This document shows, in pieces, positions 43,401-54,625 of a DNA stretch of 64,000 nt. Origin of the DNA: Gaertneriomyces semiglobifer (lineage: Eukaryota > Chytridiomycota > Chytridiomycetes > Spizellomycetales > Spizellomycetaceae); the NCBI GenBank assembly GCA_025558075.1, contig JAHLKF010000005.1:868001-932000 (forward strand), written 5' to 3'. Every line of letters begins with the position of its first letter. Within the stretch, counting starts at the first letter, position 1. The notes below the pieces were generated by a model, which was not told the DNA's origin, ran no database searches, and saw only the letters and a program-made list of their open reading frames with translations. The position numbers and the translations under genes are program-made.

Positions 43401-45935
43401 ACGGCACCAGACAGAGCTGATTGAACCAGCTGAACGTTTGCAGGGTCCGACAGAACGACGTCTATACGACTCTGGAGCATTGCGACGCAGTATAATAAAG
43501 AGTCTGTTCCACAAAAACATTGTTGTAAGCTTGCGTCGGTTTGGAACACACGGCAGTACTCGGTTCGCTGGGCACGTTTCGAGTTGGCCATGGCGCTGAA
43601 AAATGGATCCGACTTTTCGAGCTCGGCCAGGCGGCCACGGGAGGCCTCTGTTCCAAACTTCTTAAGTAATCGAAGGCCGAGGAGAGAATAATTGGCTACA
43701 GCGATGCTAAGTTAGTGACAGATAGCAAAACGTGGTGAAGTTAACGTGTACCTACCATCAGACGGATCGCTCTGATATTGAGCCACTAAGCGTGCGATTT
43801 CCGGGTCTTGCATGTCGACAAGTTTCAAACTTTCTGTCAATAGCTGAGCATTTTGAGGCGAAGAGGCGGTCGCAAGCTGGATGCAGACATTCACCATCAT
43901 GGGGACGGGCAGGTCGCAGTCGACTTGGTTATTTATGCGCTTAAATGTGGCAAGGTCCACGTTATGTTCGGATGCAATTGCCTCGCACGTTGTATTGCTG
44001 CCAACTGGGCCAAACAAGGTAATCTCGCTTTCGCACGCGAGGGGAGGCGGCTCCAAACAAAGACGTTGTCCTTCGCGTAACCCCGCGCACTCGAGTCCGG
44101 TATTGGCAGATCGGAGGGCATCGACAGTGATCCCTGACGCTGCAGCGATTGCCTCACACGTTTCACCGGCAGCAACAGAGTGGAAGTCCTGACATCCGGC
44201 AGCCATTCGGGAACCCACGCAGTATCTCGTTCCTCGAGTCAAACGCGCATCGCAGTTGAGCCAAGTATTGGCTTTTTGAAAATCGGCCAGGCGTTGTTTC
44301 AAAGTAATCGCGACCGTTTTACAGGTCTCCCCACCCTCGGCGAGAGCGTATCCTGTACACCCCGTGTAAGGACCACGAATACACAGCCGCGTGCCGATTT
44401 GAAGGTTCGGACCGCAGATCGGACCGGGTCCAGGGCCGAATCCATTGAGCGACGTCCACTCTTCGTCATTGATTCCGGCCGTCATCTGGATACTGTAGCA
44501 AGTGTCGCCAGCTTGAACTGTGGCGAACTGCAAGCATTTGGCCGGCTTAGATCCCATGCACAATGGCTGACCACTCAGCGAGGACGCGCAGTTCAGACCG
44601 AGGTTCATTGCTACGAACTCGGGTACTGTAAGGCCGTAATTCGCTGCAAGGGATTCGCAAGTGTCTCCAGCAACAGCCGTGTAGATTTGAGGGCATCCAG
44701 TCAGCCGAGTCCCCACGCATACTTCTTGGCCTAGCGAGAGCAAACCGCAATCCAGTCCTGGATTCATGAACCGAAAATCATCGCGGTTGATTTTGTGTTT
44801 ATCAGCAATCGAATCGCATCCGTCACCAGAAACAACCTGGTACTTTTTGGTACAAGGAAGCGGTATGGTTGGTCGCGGAGGACCTGTTGGCGTAGGTTGC
44901 GGTTTGGAAGTCCTCGTTGATGTCATTGGCGTGGTTATTGGGTTTACGGAGGACGTAGGAATTTGAGTTACAGATGTTGTAATCGGTGCTGGCTTTGTCG
45001 TTATAGGCGCAGCGGGAGCAACGGGAGGCGGCCATGTCAGAGGACCTGCAGGCGCGCCGAGCTTGACGCAAACACGCTGGCCAGCCTGGACAGCCTCACA
45101 AATGAGTCCTGAATGCCGGGCGTTAGAATTGGAGGATGGCAGTCACGTATGGGCGCTGTGTCAAACGTACCAGGATTCATTGCGAGAAGCACATCAACGG
45201 ATCCAAGTTTGTACTGGTCCTGAACGGCCCAGCAAGACGAGAGTGCGCCGCCAAACTTGGCGTATTGCGCACATCCGCTGGCGCAGAGCTTTTGACCAAC
45301 CTGACAATCCACGTTGAGTCACGCCATTCTAAATTGCGCTTTGTGGAAAAAGAGTTTACCTGAAGGTTGTTGCAATTCAACCCTCCATTTAGCCTCTGCA
45401 GGTCCGTAGTAGTGATCTGGGCGTCGTTGGCAATGGCCCAACAATTGCCGCCCGCGGGAACAGTGGCTCTTTTGACTAATTTTCAGCAAATGCAAGCATC
45501 AGAGCGGCATCCCGCCGAGTTTCAACTGCCACAATAGCGTAACAACAATAACGTACTGCACGCCTCCAAGCAGATGGGCTGTCCCACCAGTAGACTGGCA
45601 CAGTTTAAACCCGGATTGAGAGTGTTCCACTCAGCAGGCGTGATGCCATTATCCTCCCTAATCTTATCACACCACTCCCCAGACTTTACAAGGTGATAAC
45701 TCTGGCATCCTTCAACGCACACGCTTTGGCCGATGCCAAGGTTGGCACAATCTAAGCCGGGGTTGATGGCTTGGAACACGGCCTCGTCGACGATACCGGC
45801 CGCAGTGCGGATCGCGTAGCAGGTGTCGCCAGGCTTGGCCAAGACCGAGTTCCCGCATCCGATTACGGCAGCGACTGGAGTAGCGCTGATCGCTAGCGCC
45901 AGGCCGACAACTACTAGCGTGCCTGCAAAAGACAT
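40479..45935 (-). CDS. Secreted multi-LysM GH18 chitinase with Cys-rich middle domain
   Basis: Very large secreted chitinase (roughly 1,500 residues, many introns). A signal peptide begins at ATG 45935 (MSFAGTLVVVGLALAISATP). About ten LysM-like, Cys-paired modules follow, each with the pattern (P)GDTCxxI...NPGLxC...GQxxCV. The first four are broken by introns and there is a Pro/Thr linker near 44880-45000. Then comes a Cys-rich region of unknown type (about 42800-43700, including CFCGTDSLLYC and CLSGGLC). The GH18 catalytic domain is C-terminal: RVIISVGGWYD (SxGG), DGVDIDWEF (catalytic DxxDxDxE), MAYDLNGSW (MxYD), KLVLGVPFYGRAF and MYWLMGQDD, with the stop at 40479. The enzyme should cleave chitin, and the LysM array should bind it. 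The layout recalls subgroup C fungal chitinases, which also combine LysM with GH18. Confidence 0.92.
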
Positions 45936-46669
45936 GTCGAAGCCAATTTGCTATCGCCAAGAGTCCAACGAAACTCTGCTTTCTTTCGTGCCATTTTATA
46001 GTTGCGCTCACCGCTCAGCCCGAAGAGTGCAAGATCAAGATTTTGTCGGTATTCTTGTGTGTCACTGTTGGTTGAGAACACCATTTTTCTAAAAACCTTC
46101 TTCCGCTCCCGCAATCTCCACCAAAAAGCCAAACCAAAACTCAGCGATCTACGGCAACAACTCTCTGCTTCCCAAAGTAGTAAATACGTAACTATTCCCC
46201 GGTTATGAGACTGTGGAAAATGCAAACTGCCAAGCGTCGACGAACGTTTTTGACGCGGCGGCGGACATCCAAAAGCGTCCAGTGTTCTTTTTTTTGGTTT
46301 AATTTTTTAACACAGCGGCTGGAGCGGCTTGATGGACGTGCACAAGTTGTAGCGCCCAGCAGTCCGGGCGCTGGTTCGCATAAGTGTTCGGCGGTTGCGG
46401 CTTCTGTCGGTGGACCCGTGGCGCCAGGACGTTCAGGAACAGAGGAGATTTCCGCCGCATAACCACGGCCCAACGGAGCAGAAGTGCTGTACTGCGGGAA
46501 AATTCTCCAAAGATTGGCGCTCTCAACGTCGCTCTGCTCGAAGCAGCCTTCCAACGTCAATTGCGACTTGTGAGCAGGCTCTTTTTTGGTTATGTAGTTA
46601 ATATATTCGCGGGGCGTTCAGCAGCATTTGTTCTTTCCTCAACAGTCTCCTTAACCACCGAGTCAAGGA
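45936..46669. other. Divergent intergenic region between chitinase and an orphan gene
   Basis: 734 bases containing two promoters. A 122-codon minus-strand frame (46192-46560) and an overlapping plus frame are open but show no domain or splice support. T-rich runs occur near 46288-46310. Confidence 0.45.
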
Positions 46670-47438
46670 ATGAACATGTTGGGCGATCAAAAACCCCCAC
46701 CCTCCATGGCTCCGGCCTTCCCCACGTTCATGAGAGCGGCGTTTTGTCGCGACAATCCTTCCTGCGAGGGGCTCTACGCTTTAGATGGTCAGGGCTACCC
46801 GCTCTACGTCTTTGGCCTCGTAAAAGTGCCTGGAAAGTGGACTCGTATAGCACGGGCACAGAAGATTACCAGAAGCTACAATTGGGGAACTGGTTCAAAG
46901 TTTCTGAAAGAGTTCCCGCCAGACGACGCCCTTCAGGCGCTGTACAATTACCGTCGTCGAGAAGGGTTCCGGAATTTGTTCAAAGTCGGCTGGATACTTG
47001 AGGACTTTGCCACAGGCGAGGTGCTAGAATTCCAGGAAGAAAAGGGACCGCATGCAAAGGTGACACCATTTTCTGTTCAGAAATATTCTCTGCTCCTTAT
47101 CCATCGCTGACCAGTTCCACCGTTCAATATGACAGGCCGGACAGGTCACCTTTCCAACGAAGGAGGGGACATGGTTTCTCTTTCACTATCACGGAAAGGA
47201 TGGACCTAGGTTTACAATCCTTCTCCGGACACCAGACGGTCAAACCATAAGCGTCGTAGAAGCGCGCAAGTCGTTCGGAACAGCTATCCACGGCAGTGGG
47301 ATATGGGGCGACATCATTGTGGTCAACCCCGCGTATATCCGTTCGCTTCGAATGTTCGAGTTGTTGGTTTTCTGGATGCTGATTATGATAGACACAGAGA
47401 TTCCCGATAGCTTGAGTGGATGGATTCCCACCGAGTGA
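46670..47438 (+). CDS. Two-exon protein of unknown function with a beta-rich look
   Basis: Exon 1 starts MNMLGDQKPPPSM at 46670 and runs to a GTGACA donor near 47059. Exon 2 rejoins with AGQVTFPTKEG near 47133 and ends at 47438, giving about 230 residues. The sequence has alternating strands typical of a small beta-barrel (GYPLYVFGLVKVPGKWTRIA, FLFHYHGKDGPRFTILLRT, SVVEARKSFGTAIHGSGIWG). A hydrophobic segment near the end (LRMFELLVFWMLIMI) could be a single membrane helix. A Tubby/LURP-like fold is possible from the strand pattern, but I cannot confirm it. No catalytic motif was seen. Confidence 0.6.
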
Positions 47439-48423
47439 GCAGTCGCAGGAAGGCGAACGTAAGCTAGCTGGACCTAGTGGGACGTTAAAGAAAAGAAAAC
47501 GCAGGAATTCGCTTTTGCTTCTCCGAAAACTCTCTTCTCGGCAAAGATGTATATATGTGCATATATTCTTTTTGAATCAATGGTGAAGACAAGAACGAGT
47601 TGATGGACAAACAATGATACGAAAGAAAGTATACATTCAACTGTACGGGTATGTACAGTCCCCATGAAGCACCAGATAGTTAGGCGTTGACGTGGATGTT
47701 ACTCGAAAAGCTAAGCTCCTCAAATTGCTGAAGGAGTGCTTGATCGCTTCCTGGTCGAGCTGGCATTCGCCTGAACCGAGTCCCAAGGTGCAGCTACAAC
47801 CTTTCAAATAGCTTCAAGCGTAGCTGCTCCTGCATTTCCCTACGCGCCCAACTTGGACCAACTCAACCACAAGTGTGCAAAAGTGGCCGGGCATTTCAGC
47901 GCAAGCATAAAGGATCGGACAAGTGTAACTAGCGTCATACTGCCTTTGAAAAACTTTGATTGATTGATGCACCAGATGATGTGAGAAGTAAAAACATAAT
48001 GGACCAAAGTGCCATCAACACGGTAAATAGAACAAGCCAATGTCTGATGTGGCGGTTGCAGATGACAGCCTATCAATGGACGCATTCGCATGGTAGACGT
48101 ATAATGAAGCTTCCTCTACCGATCATCGGCTCCAGTCTACTGTGTTGCCAACCCTATCTTCTTCGCAGCTGAGCTCCGATCATGTATGCCTTCAATAACT
48201 CGTTCGATCACCCAATCAACAGTTCATAGGTCCGAATACGACGCAGTAATGCCCAAAATAAATATTCATGTCCCGAAGTCCATCGAACGATTTCACCTCC
48301 AAAATCTTGCCATTCTTGAAACACCTTCCATGACCTTGCCAGCCATATATCGGCTGAACGATGCGGATTGAGGGGCGACCAGTGGCCGTGATGCAGCGCT
48401 ATAAACAACCAAGAGATCCCGGT
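47439..48423. other. 3' intergenic region between convergent genes
   Basis: 985 bases between the orphan gene (plus) and mitochondrial uS13 (minus). Short frames on both strands (for example 47840-48091) show no domain. AT-rich patches near 47546-47570 lie in what is probably 3' untranslated sequence. No RNA gene was recognised. Confidence 0.45.
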
Positions 48424-48849
48424 TCAGCGTCGTGTACCACCAGAAGCAGAAGGAGAGCGAAGCTGTCTATACCTGGTGCAAAAGCCACTTTGGCCACCAA
48501 CCCACGTCCTGTTCAACTTCTTCGCCGTTCGACGATTGGTATGCGTCCTCTGTCCATTTACAGGATATCCCCTCTGATGCCTGTCTCCCCTATAACTTCC
48601 CATCTGGATCATGCCTGCGATTCGGGTACGCTTCTCTCGTCGAAGCTCTGCATCGATGGTCATGGTATTGAGAAGCTGAGAGAGCCGGGTGACTTTTTCT
48701 TCAGGCAGATCCTTTAAGCGGCATCGAGGATGGATCGCGAGCTTGTGACAAATCTGGGAGGCAGTAGTAGGGCCAACACCGTAAATGTGTGTCAGAGCAA
48801 TGGGAACCGTCTTCTGGTCCGGCAAATTGACACCCAGGAGGTAGAGCAT
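48424..48849 (-). CDS. SWS2: Mitochondrial small ribosomal subunit protein uS13m
   Basis: 141 residues, single exon, start MLYLLGVNLPDQKTVPIALT at 48849. The bacterial-type uS13 signature is plain: THIYGVGPTTASQIC, the helix-hairpin-helix region, RREKRTRIAGMIQMGSYRGD, and the C-terminal RGYPVNGQRTHTNRRTAKKL. The length fits the bacterial/mitochondrial family and is shorter than cytosolic S18. It binds 16S-like rRNA in the head of the mitochondrial small subunit. No separate presequence is obvious; the N-terminus begins almost directly with the domain, as in several fungal uS13m proteins. Confidence 0.95.
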   Translation of the reverse strand: MLYLLGVNLPDQKTVPIALTHIYGVGPTTASQICHKLAIHPRCRLKDLPEEKVTRLSQLLNTMTIDAELRREKRTRIAGMIQMGSYRGDRHQRGYPVNGQRTHTNRRTAKKLNRTWVGGQSGFCTRYRQLRSPSASGGTRR

Positions 48850-49030
48850 CGTAGCGGTTTCTATGTGCGAGGGTTGGTTGCGTACTCAAAAACATTTCTC
48901 GCTCGTTTGTCCCAATCTTCGTGAAATTGGGTGAACGCGCATAGCAACGTTATTTGTGACTGTGCCGCAATACAACAGGGCCTTGGACACCGCGCACACA
49001 CATATAGATACTATTTACACATATGATAAC

Positions 49031-50240
49031 CTATATCTCTTCGTCTTCATCTTCGACTTCATCGCCTGAGATCTCAGCATTCTCCCTCTCCTTCTGTTCC
49101 ATGAGCTTTGCAAGCTCGGCGTCATCATTGGCACTGACCGCTCTGGGACTCATCTTAACAATCAAAGATCCACCTTGAGCTTTTATAGTCGACTCGATGA
49201 CTTCAATGGCGGCTTGCATAGTGGCAATACCGGCAGCTTTATCGAGCGAGCTGGTGGTGACGACGTATAATGGAGGGGCGACCAGCTTTACCTGACAAAT
49301 GCAATGTAACGCCATCAACTATCTGTGGAGGATGCAACGCCAAGTTCAAGCTACCTACTTTGATTGGTACCTCCTCAGTTGAAACGCCTTCACCAGCGTG
49401 CAAAGCACTCTTGATTGCATCCACACCCTCATATGCAAAGCATGTCACTTCAATATCAGCACGGATTTTGATCGGATTCGGCGTCATGCGTCGTCGGATG
49501 CCGTTCAACACTTCGTTCTTGATCTCCTCTGGCATATCCATCGTTCCAAAAATGGCTTCCGGGTCGCTGGGGTGTCCCTTTGTCAACATTCTCCTACCAT
49601 GACCAAAATTGCATGTTGGATGGGAAACTCACTTGATGGCCAATCTAAAGGCTTCAAACGCCCGTCCCGGATAGCTCTTGTCCAAGGGCCAGACGTACTT
49701 TTCCAGCAGATCTTCCAGGCTGGAGCCAGTCCTCTCTGCAACATGTCGCATGATGCTGTGTACCGTCTTTGCCTTGTTGTATTTGTCCTCGCATTTCGCA
49801 ATATCTTCTGGTGAAACTCGACGCTTAGATAAATCGATGTACCCCTTGTCCTTGTCCACTCTCAGCACAACCACCACTTCATTTCTGCCGACACGGACAA
49901 GCTTTTGAACGGATCGAATACGCTTTCTAGACAATTCGCTCAACAAGATCATTCCTTCAATGTTGTTGTACTCGAGAAGCTGGACATAGGCTCCCATCTC
50001 AGCAATCTGTCGCACATTAGCGACCACGAGATCGTCTACGGCCGGGTATTTGTTCTCATAGAATCTACATTGGAGACGAGATTGCTGCTCATCCAGCTCT
50101 GCAGCGGCAGTAGGTGTGAAAGTTGCGCGGACAACATCAATGTCATCTTCAACGAGATCATTTCCAAGATTAGGGGCCGAAAGCGTCGGTTGTTCCTCGT
50201 CGTCCGACGCGATGCTCTCTGGACGGTCCTCCGCAGCCAT
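49031..50240 (-). CDS. SUI2: Translation initiation factor eIF2 alpha subunit, N-terminally extended
   Basis: Delivers initiator tRNA to the 40S subunit as part of eIF2; phosphorylation on its regulatory Ser inhibits eIF2B. The S1 domain ([40 protein letters not shown]) is followed by the regulatory loop [12 protein letters not shown], whose central Ser corresponds to Ser51 of other eukaryotes. The helical domain includes ISKRRV-type and [12 protein letters not shown] segments, and the C-terminal alpha/beta domain ends in an acidic tail (EVEDEDEEI). There are three exons. The last intron begins GTAGGTAGC near 49356 and resumes [11 protein letters not shown]. The chosen ATG (50240) places about 57 acidic residues before the usual start. 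A second in-frame ATG at 50375 would add 45 more. Confidence 0.95.
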
Positions 50241-50907
50241 CCTCTCTTCCTGTTTTCCTTTCCTATTCTCTCCAGATCCAACCCCGCGGTCTCCTAATGA
50301 TCGATTCACCGTCGTAGTTGTCAAATGTTTTAATACTTCAAAGTTCGGCCTCGCAAGGGTTAGGGTTGAGCACATATCACGGCCGCTTTACGCCACTGGC
50401 GACCACATCTGCGCTTTGCTCTCGGCAAAAGGAGAGAGCCTACGACGGCGACGGGGAGAGAGCATAGACTGGGAATTGCATAGCGAGAGTGGATATCGTA
50501 CAGCGAGGGCTATTGCTTACGGTCTGGTACAGGGGAGTCTTGCTCCTTGGATTGAAAAAAACGGAACATTCTAAGTATAGCTTCGGTTGACCGAAAGGGA
50601 CTAGAAATTTGGACGCGGAGGCCAAACGTTAGAACTACGTTGGCGTTATTGCACCCGCCCAACTGACACTGAGAGAGCCATAACTGCATTGTCGCCACAC
50701 CTGCACCGAACGACGTCCTCATTCTTTTGTCCATCGTCAATCTTTACTTTGGCGTCATAAGTTTTGGAATCCTGGACGGATGGAGTAGAGCTTGTCCAAA
50801 TCTCCATTCTCTGGCATTGAAAAAAGTCGAACACAACTCGTGGTGTGAATAAATCACCACCTAACAACTGCATCTACGGACCTTCGCATTCGTACGGAAA
50901 ACAAACC
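50241..50907. promoter_or_regulatory. Divergent promoter region between eIF2-alpha and PAK genes
   Basis: This interval must serve both genes. It contains the alternative upstream eIF2-alpha ATG (50375) and no other credible coding sequence. Short antisense frames around 50440-50870 are not supported. Confidence 0.5.
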
Positions 50908-53053
50908 ATGTCATCATCATATGTCGTAAAGAGGGGTTATTGCTCTGTGCGGGAGGATGGGTTCCGCTCGTTCATGTGGTCGAAGCGATGGCTGCTTCTT
51001 AGAGAACAGACGTTGACCTTTCACAGAAACGAGGTACTGTAGACTGTTGGTTGTGGTTGCAATCCTTGGGTGAGCCATCGTCGACTGACACGCTGTTGCA
51101 GAATACCTATCAAGCGCTGGCGCTGGTTTTCCTCAAAGAGGTAGAGGCTGTCAACCGGACGGAGTTAAAGCCATACTCCTTTGAGATTGTTACAAAAGAA
51201 AAGACCTTTTATGTATCTTGTAAGAGCGATGAGGAGCTCTATTCCTGGATGGATGAGATTTATCAAGTATGTTGCCCGTCATTATTCCTCAAGACTGGCA
51301 CGATGCTTATTTATCGTAATTACCTCTAGCGCTCGCCACTTATGGGAATCTCAAATCCAACAAATTTCGTCCACAAAGTGCATGTTGGTTTTGACTCTGA
51401 TAGCGGATTATTTACGGGACTTCCGCGGGAGTGGAAATCATTGCTAGAGGCATCCAATATTTCCAAGGAAGAAATGTCCAAAAATCCGCAGGCAGTTTTG
51501 GATGTTCTAGAGTTTTACACAGAGAATATGAGCCGGGCAAGAGGCGAGTCAACACGGTCGCCTCAGGCCCCGCCAAGGAGGCCTACTGGAGGCAGTAGCA
51601 GTGGTATGTCAGACGACATTCGCTCTATGCGAAACGACTTGCTTGGAAGTGCAGGTGGATACGCGCCGGCCCCACCAGTTGCAAGAAATGGATATGGACA
51701 GCCCGGTCCCATGCCCGCTCCTAAGACATCTCCTTATGTCACACCCACATCGTCACCAAACCTTTCTGTAAGTGCACGTGTGCATTTTGCAGCTCGCAAC
51801 CAACACGTGCTGACTTTCATACCTAATTCTTGCAGCAAAGAGTTGTTCCTCCGCAGCCTCAACGACCGGCCATTGTTCCCCGTCAGGCCACTGCAGAGCA
51901 ACGCCAGTATGCCCCTCCACAACCGCAGTACGCGAACGGCGGAGGTTATGGTGCGAACGGCGCATCTACAGCGCCTCGTGTCGCACCTCCTCAGCCTTCC
52001 CGTCCTCAAGAGGTACCGGAGCGACCGCCTGCGCCGCCAAAGGACAAGGATAATGCCCCAGCACCATCAGGGCGGAAAAAGAGCGATAAACAGACGCGTA
52101 TGTCGACCATGAGTGAAGCACAAATCATGGAAAGGCTGCGTGGAGTTGTCTCGAAAGGAGATCCGACTCAGCTGTATGTCAAAGTGAAGAAGGTCGGACA
52201 AGGGTGAGTGTTCAGCCTATTTGCTGTTATTCTTTTGATTATGTCTCTGACTCGTACCCTTAGTGCTTCTGGATCTGTGTTCCTGGCGCGGCATACTACC
52301 ACGAGTGCGGTAGTTGCTATCAAGCAGATGGACCTTGCAAACCAACCGCGGAAGGAGCTCATTGTCAATGAAATTTTGGTGATGAAGGAAAGCCAACACC
52401 CTAACATTGTCAACTACTTGGACTCCTTCCTTGTCAAGTCAGAGTTGTGGGTAGTAATGGAGTATATGGAGGGTGGCCCGTTGACCGATATCATTGACAA
52501 CAACACCATGAGCGAGCCACAAATTGCGGCCATCTGCTGCGAGACTGTGAAAGGACTTCATCATTTACATAACCGGAACATTATTCACCGTGACATTAAA
52601 TCCGACAACGTTTTGCTGGACGCTGAAGGGCATGTGAGAATTACCGACTTTGGGTTCTGTGCCAAGCTTACGGCAGATCGTGGCAAGCGCGCAACCATGG
52701 TAGGCACACCGTATTGGATGGCCCCAGAGGTGGTCAAGCAAAAAGAATACGGCGCCAAAGTCGACATTTGGTCACTGGGTATCATGGCAATCGAGATGAT
52801 TGAGGGCGAGCCGCCATACCTCGAGGAAGAACCGCTGAAGGCACTTTACCTCATTGCAACCAACGGTACTCCTACCTTGAAGAGTCCGGAGAAGCTGAGC
52901 GGTGTGTTCAAGAACTTTTTGGGACGGTGTTTGGAAGTGGATGTCACCAAACGCGCAACCTCACAGGAGCTGCTTTCTCATGCATTCTTGAGGAGCGTAC
53001 CTGGTGGAACCGCGGTATTGGCGCCATTGGTTAGAAAGACTGTTCGAAAATAG
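50908..53053 (+). CDS. CLA4: PAK-family protein kinase with PH and CRIB domains (Cla4 type)
   Basis: Cdc42/Rac-effector Ser/Thr kinase controlling cell polarity and septin/actin organisation. Five exons: 50908-51033, 51102-51266, 51330-51767, 51836-52203, and one from about 52264 to the stop at 53053; about 628 residues. The PH domain covers roughly residues 5-100 ([38 protein letters not shown]). The CRIB motif follows ([20 protein letters not shown]). A long Pro/Ser/Gln-rich linker precedes the kinase domain ([13 protein letters not shown] glycine loop, [19 protein letters not shown] catalytic loop, [19 protein letters not shown]). PH plus CRIB plus kinase defines the Cla4/Skm1 branch of fungal PAKs. 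Confidence 0.96.
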
Positions 53054-53300
53054 GACGAATGGTTAGGTTGGAGTTTAGATGGTGGGCTGGGTCTTGTAGG
53101 TGTGTGAAGTAGGTTGTATTGTAGGTGTTTGTTCGCGAAAGGAGATATCAATCAAGGCATCTTAAAAAATCTTGATCAGCTGTAGCTGTCCGCACTGCGC
53201 AACTCTATATAAATAACCAGGCTGTCTCCGAGCCAGGTGCAAAGTCGGTCGGTCGGTCTTTTTCGTAAGAAAGACGGATGCCTGCCAGCTCAACGCGCTC

Positions 53301-54224
53301 TCACTTCCGTTCGCGTTCATCAAATTCTCTGACCAGTTCCAAAACCTCATCCACAAACGCACCATGGGCACCTCCCGCCTTCACACTCTCTTTGAACGCC
53401 CACGCTCTCCGAACGCTCTCTTGAAAAACTCTTACAACATTCGTTCCCGAGCTTGCAGAGACAAAGAACAACGGCAATAATGGATCCGTGGATGGGTCCG
53501 CTGAGTCGATGTCTGCGTTGACGCCGGGGAGGTAAGGTGGTAGTGCGAGCGGCAGACGTTCAGGTTTATGCTTTAGGGTGAAGGCGAACGGTTTTGAGCT
53601 TAGTGATGGGTTCAGGTCGAGTTTATTGGCGACAACCAGGAGGGGCAGCTAATGAGTAAGACAAAAAGTGAGTGAACGAGCATTTACATACGTGTCGCTG
53701 CGATATGGGGTACCAGTCCACATCGGTCTCCGGTTATAGCTCCAAAGACAACACTTACTTTATAGCCTCTTGATGAGCTCACTTCCTCGTACCATTGCTC
53801 CAATCCTTTATAGGTGATCTTTCTCCCACAATCAAACACCAGAACAGCGCAATGGGCGCCATGATAATAACTCGGATGCAATGTATTGAACTGTTCTTGA
53901 CCGGCCGTGTCCCAAAAGTCGACCACTAACTGACGCGAATCCTTGGCTTCAAACGTGGGCGTCGCGATGTGCCGAAAAATGTTGAGCGCGTAAGTACTAT
54001 GTCGTTGCGAAGAGAATTCGGATTGGAGGAAGCGTTTGAGGAGGGCAGATTTGCCGACGGCGGAGTCGCCCAGGAGAATGATCTGAGGAGAAGGAGTGGT
54101 CAGACGATGGCTTTCAGATGCGTCTGTAGTTTTGTGTGAATACCTTGAGATCCGCTGGCGGGAAATGCTTAGAGTCGTTTGCCGTCGGCTCTGGTGTTGC
54201 CGTTGGCATTTGAGATTCAGCCAT
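53301..54224 (-). CDS. RABL2: RABL2-type small GTPase
   Basis: Rab-like GTPase linked to intraflagellar transport and cilium function; its retention agrees with the axonemal dynein in this window. The start MAESQMPTATPEP is at 54224. The P-loop GDSAVGKS, the G3 motif VDFWDTAGQEQF, HPSYYHGAHCAVLVFDCGRK, ITYKGLEQWYEE and the G4 motif VVANKLDLN follow. The C-terminal motif SASSGTNVVRVFQESVRR aligns with the RABL2 family end, with no C-terminal prenylation Cys. An intron of about 60 nt separates the first exon from the P-loop (near 54085-54145), and another lies at about 53650-53760. The insertion after KPFAFTLKHK makes the G4-to-C-terminus segment longer than in animal RABL2. Confidence 0.9.
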
Positions 54225-54625
54225 CTATTTGCAAGCTAACCGGATCTAACTATAAAGTAACTCCTGTTCCATTGACCAGGGCGTCTCGGTCAAAGGCACC
54301 TTCGAACGCGACCAAAACTGGAAATAGGCCGTGGAACACTTCCTTTGATGAATTGCATTGGAGGAAAGCAGAATCACCTGGGAAAGTGGGCACCCCTGGT
54401 AACGTCCTCGCAGACGGACATTCCTGAGGCAATTGCAGTTGGGTCTCTTTATACAGATGAGTTTCATGCGATGATTCTGTCGTGGTCGTCGACGAACTGT
54501 CGGCCGTGTACATTTGCTTAGCGATAACAAAAAAGTGGCATGCGACGATCGCACTCGCAACGATTCTTTGAACCAACGATCATTCAACGAGAACGAACAG
54601 AACGAAGCCAGGATATCGAGTGGCC
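54225..54625. promoter_or_regulatory. Divergent promoter region between RABL2 and the TCERG1-like gene
   Basis: About 400 bases with two promoters in opposite directions. Frames on both strands (for example 54246-54587) have no domain or splice support. No TATA box is obvious. Confidence 0.45.

Noticed and set aside
46192..46560. 122-codon open frame on the minus strand
   Set aside because: No domain, no conserved-looking block, overlaps a frame on the other strand, and lies in a divergent promoter region.
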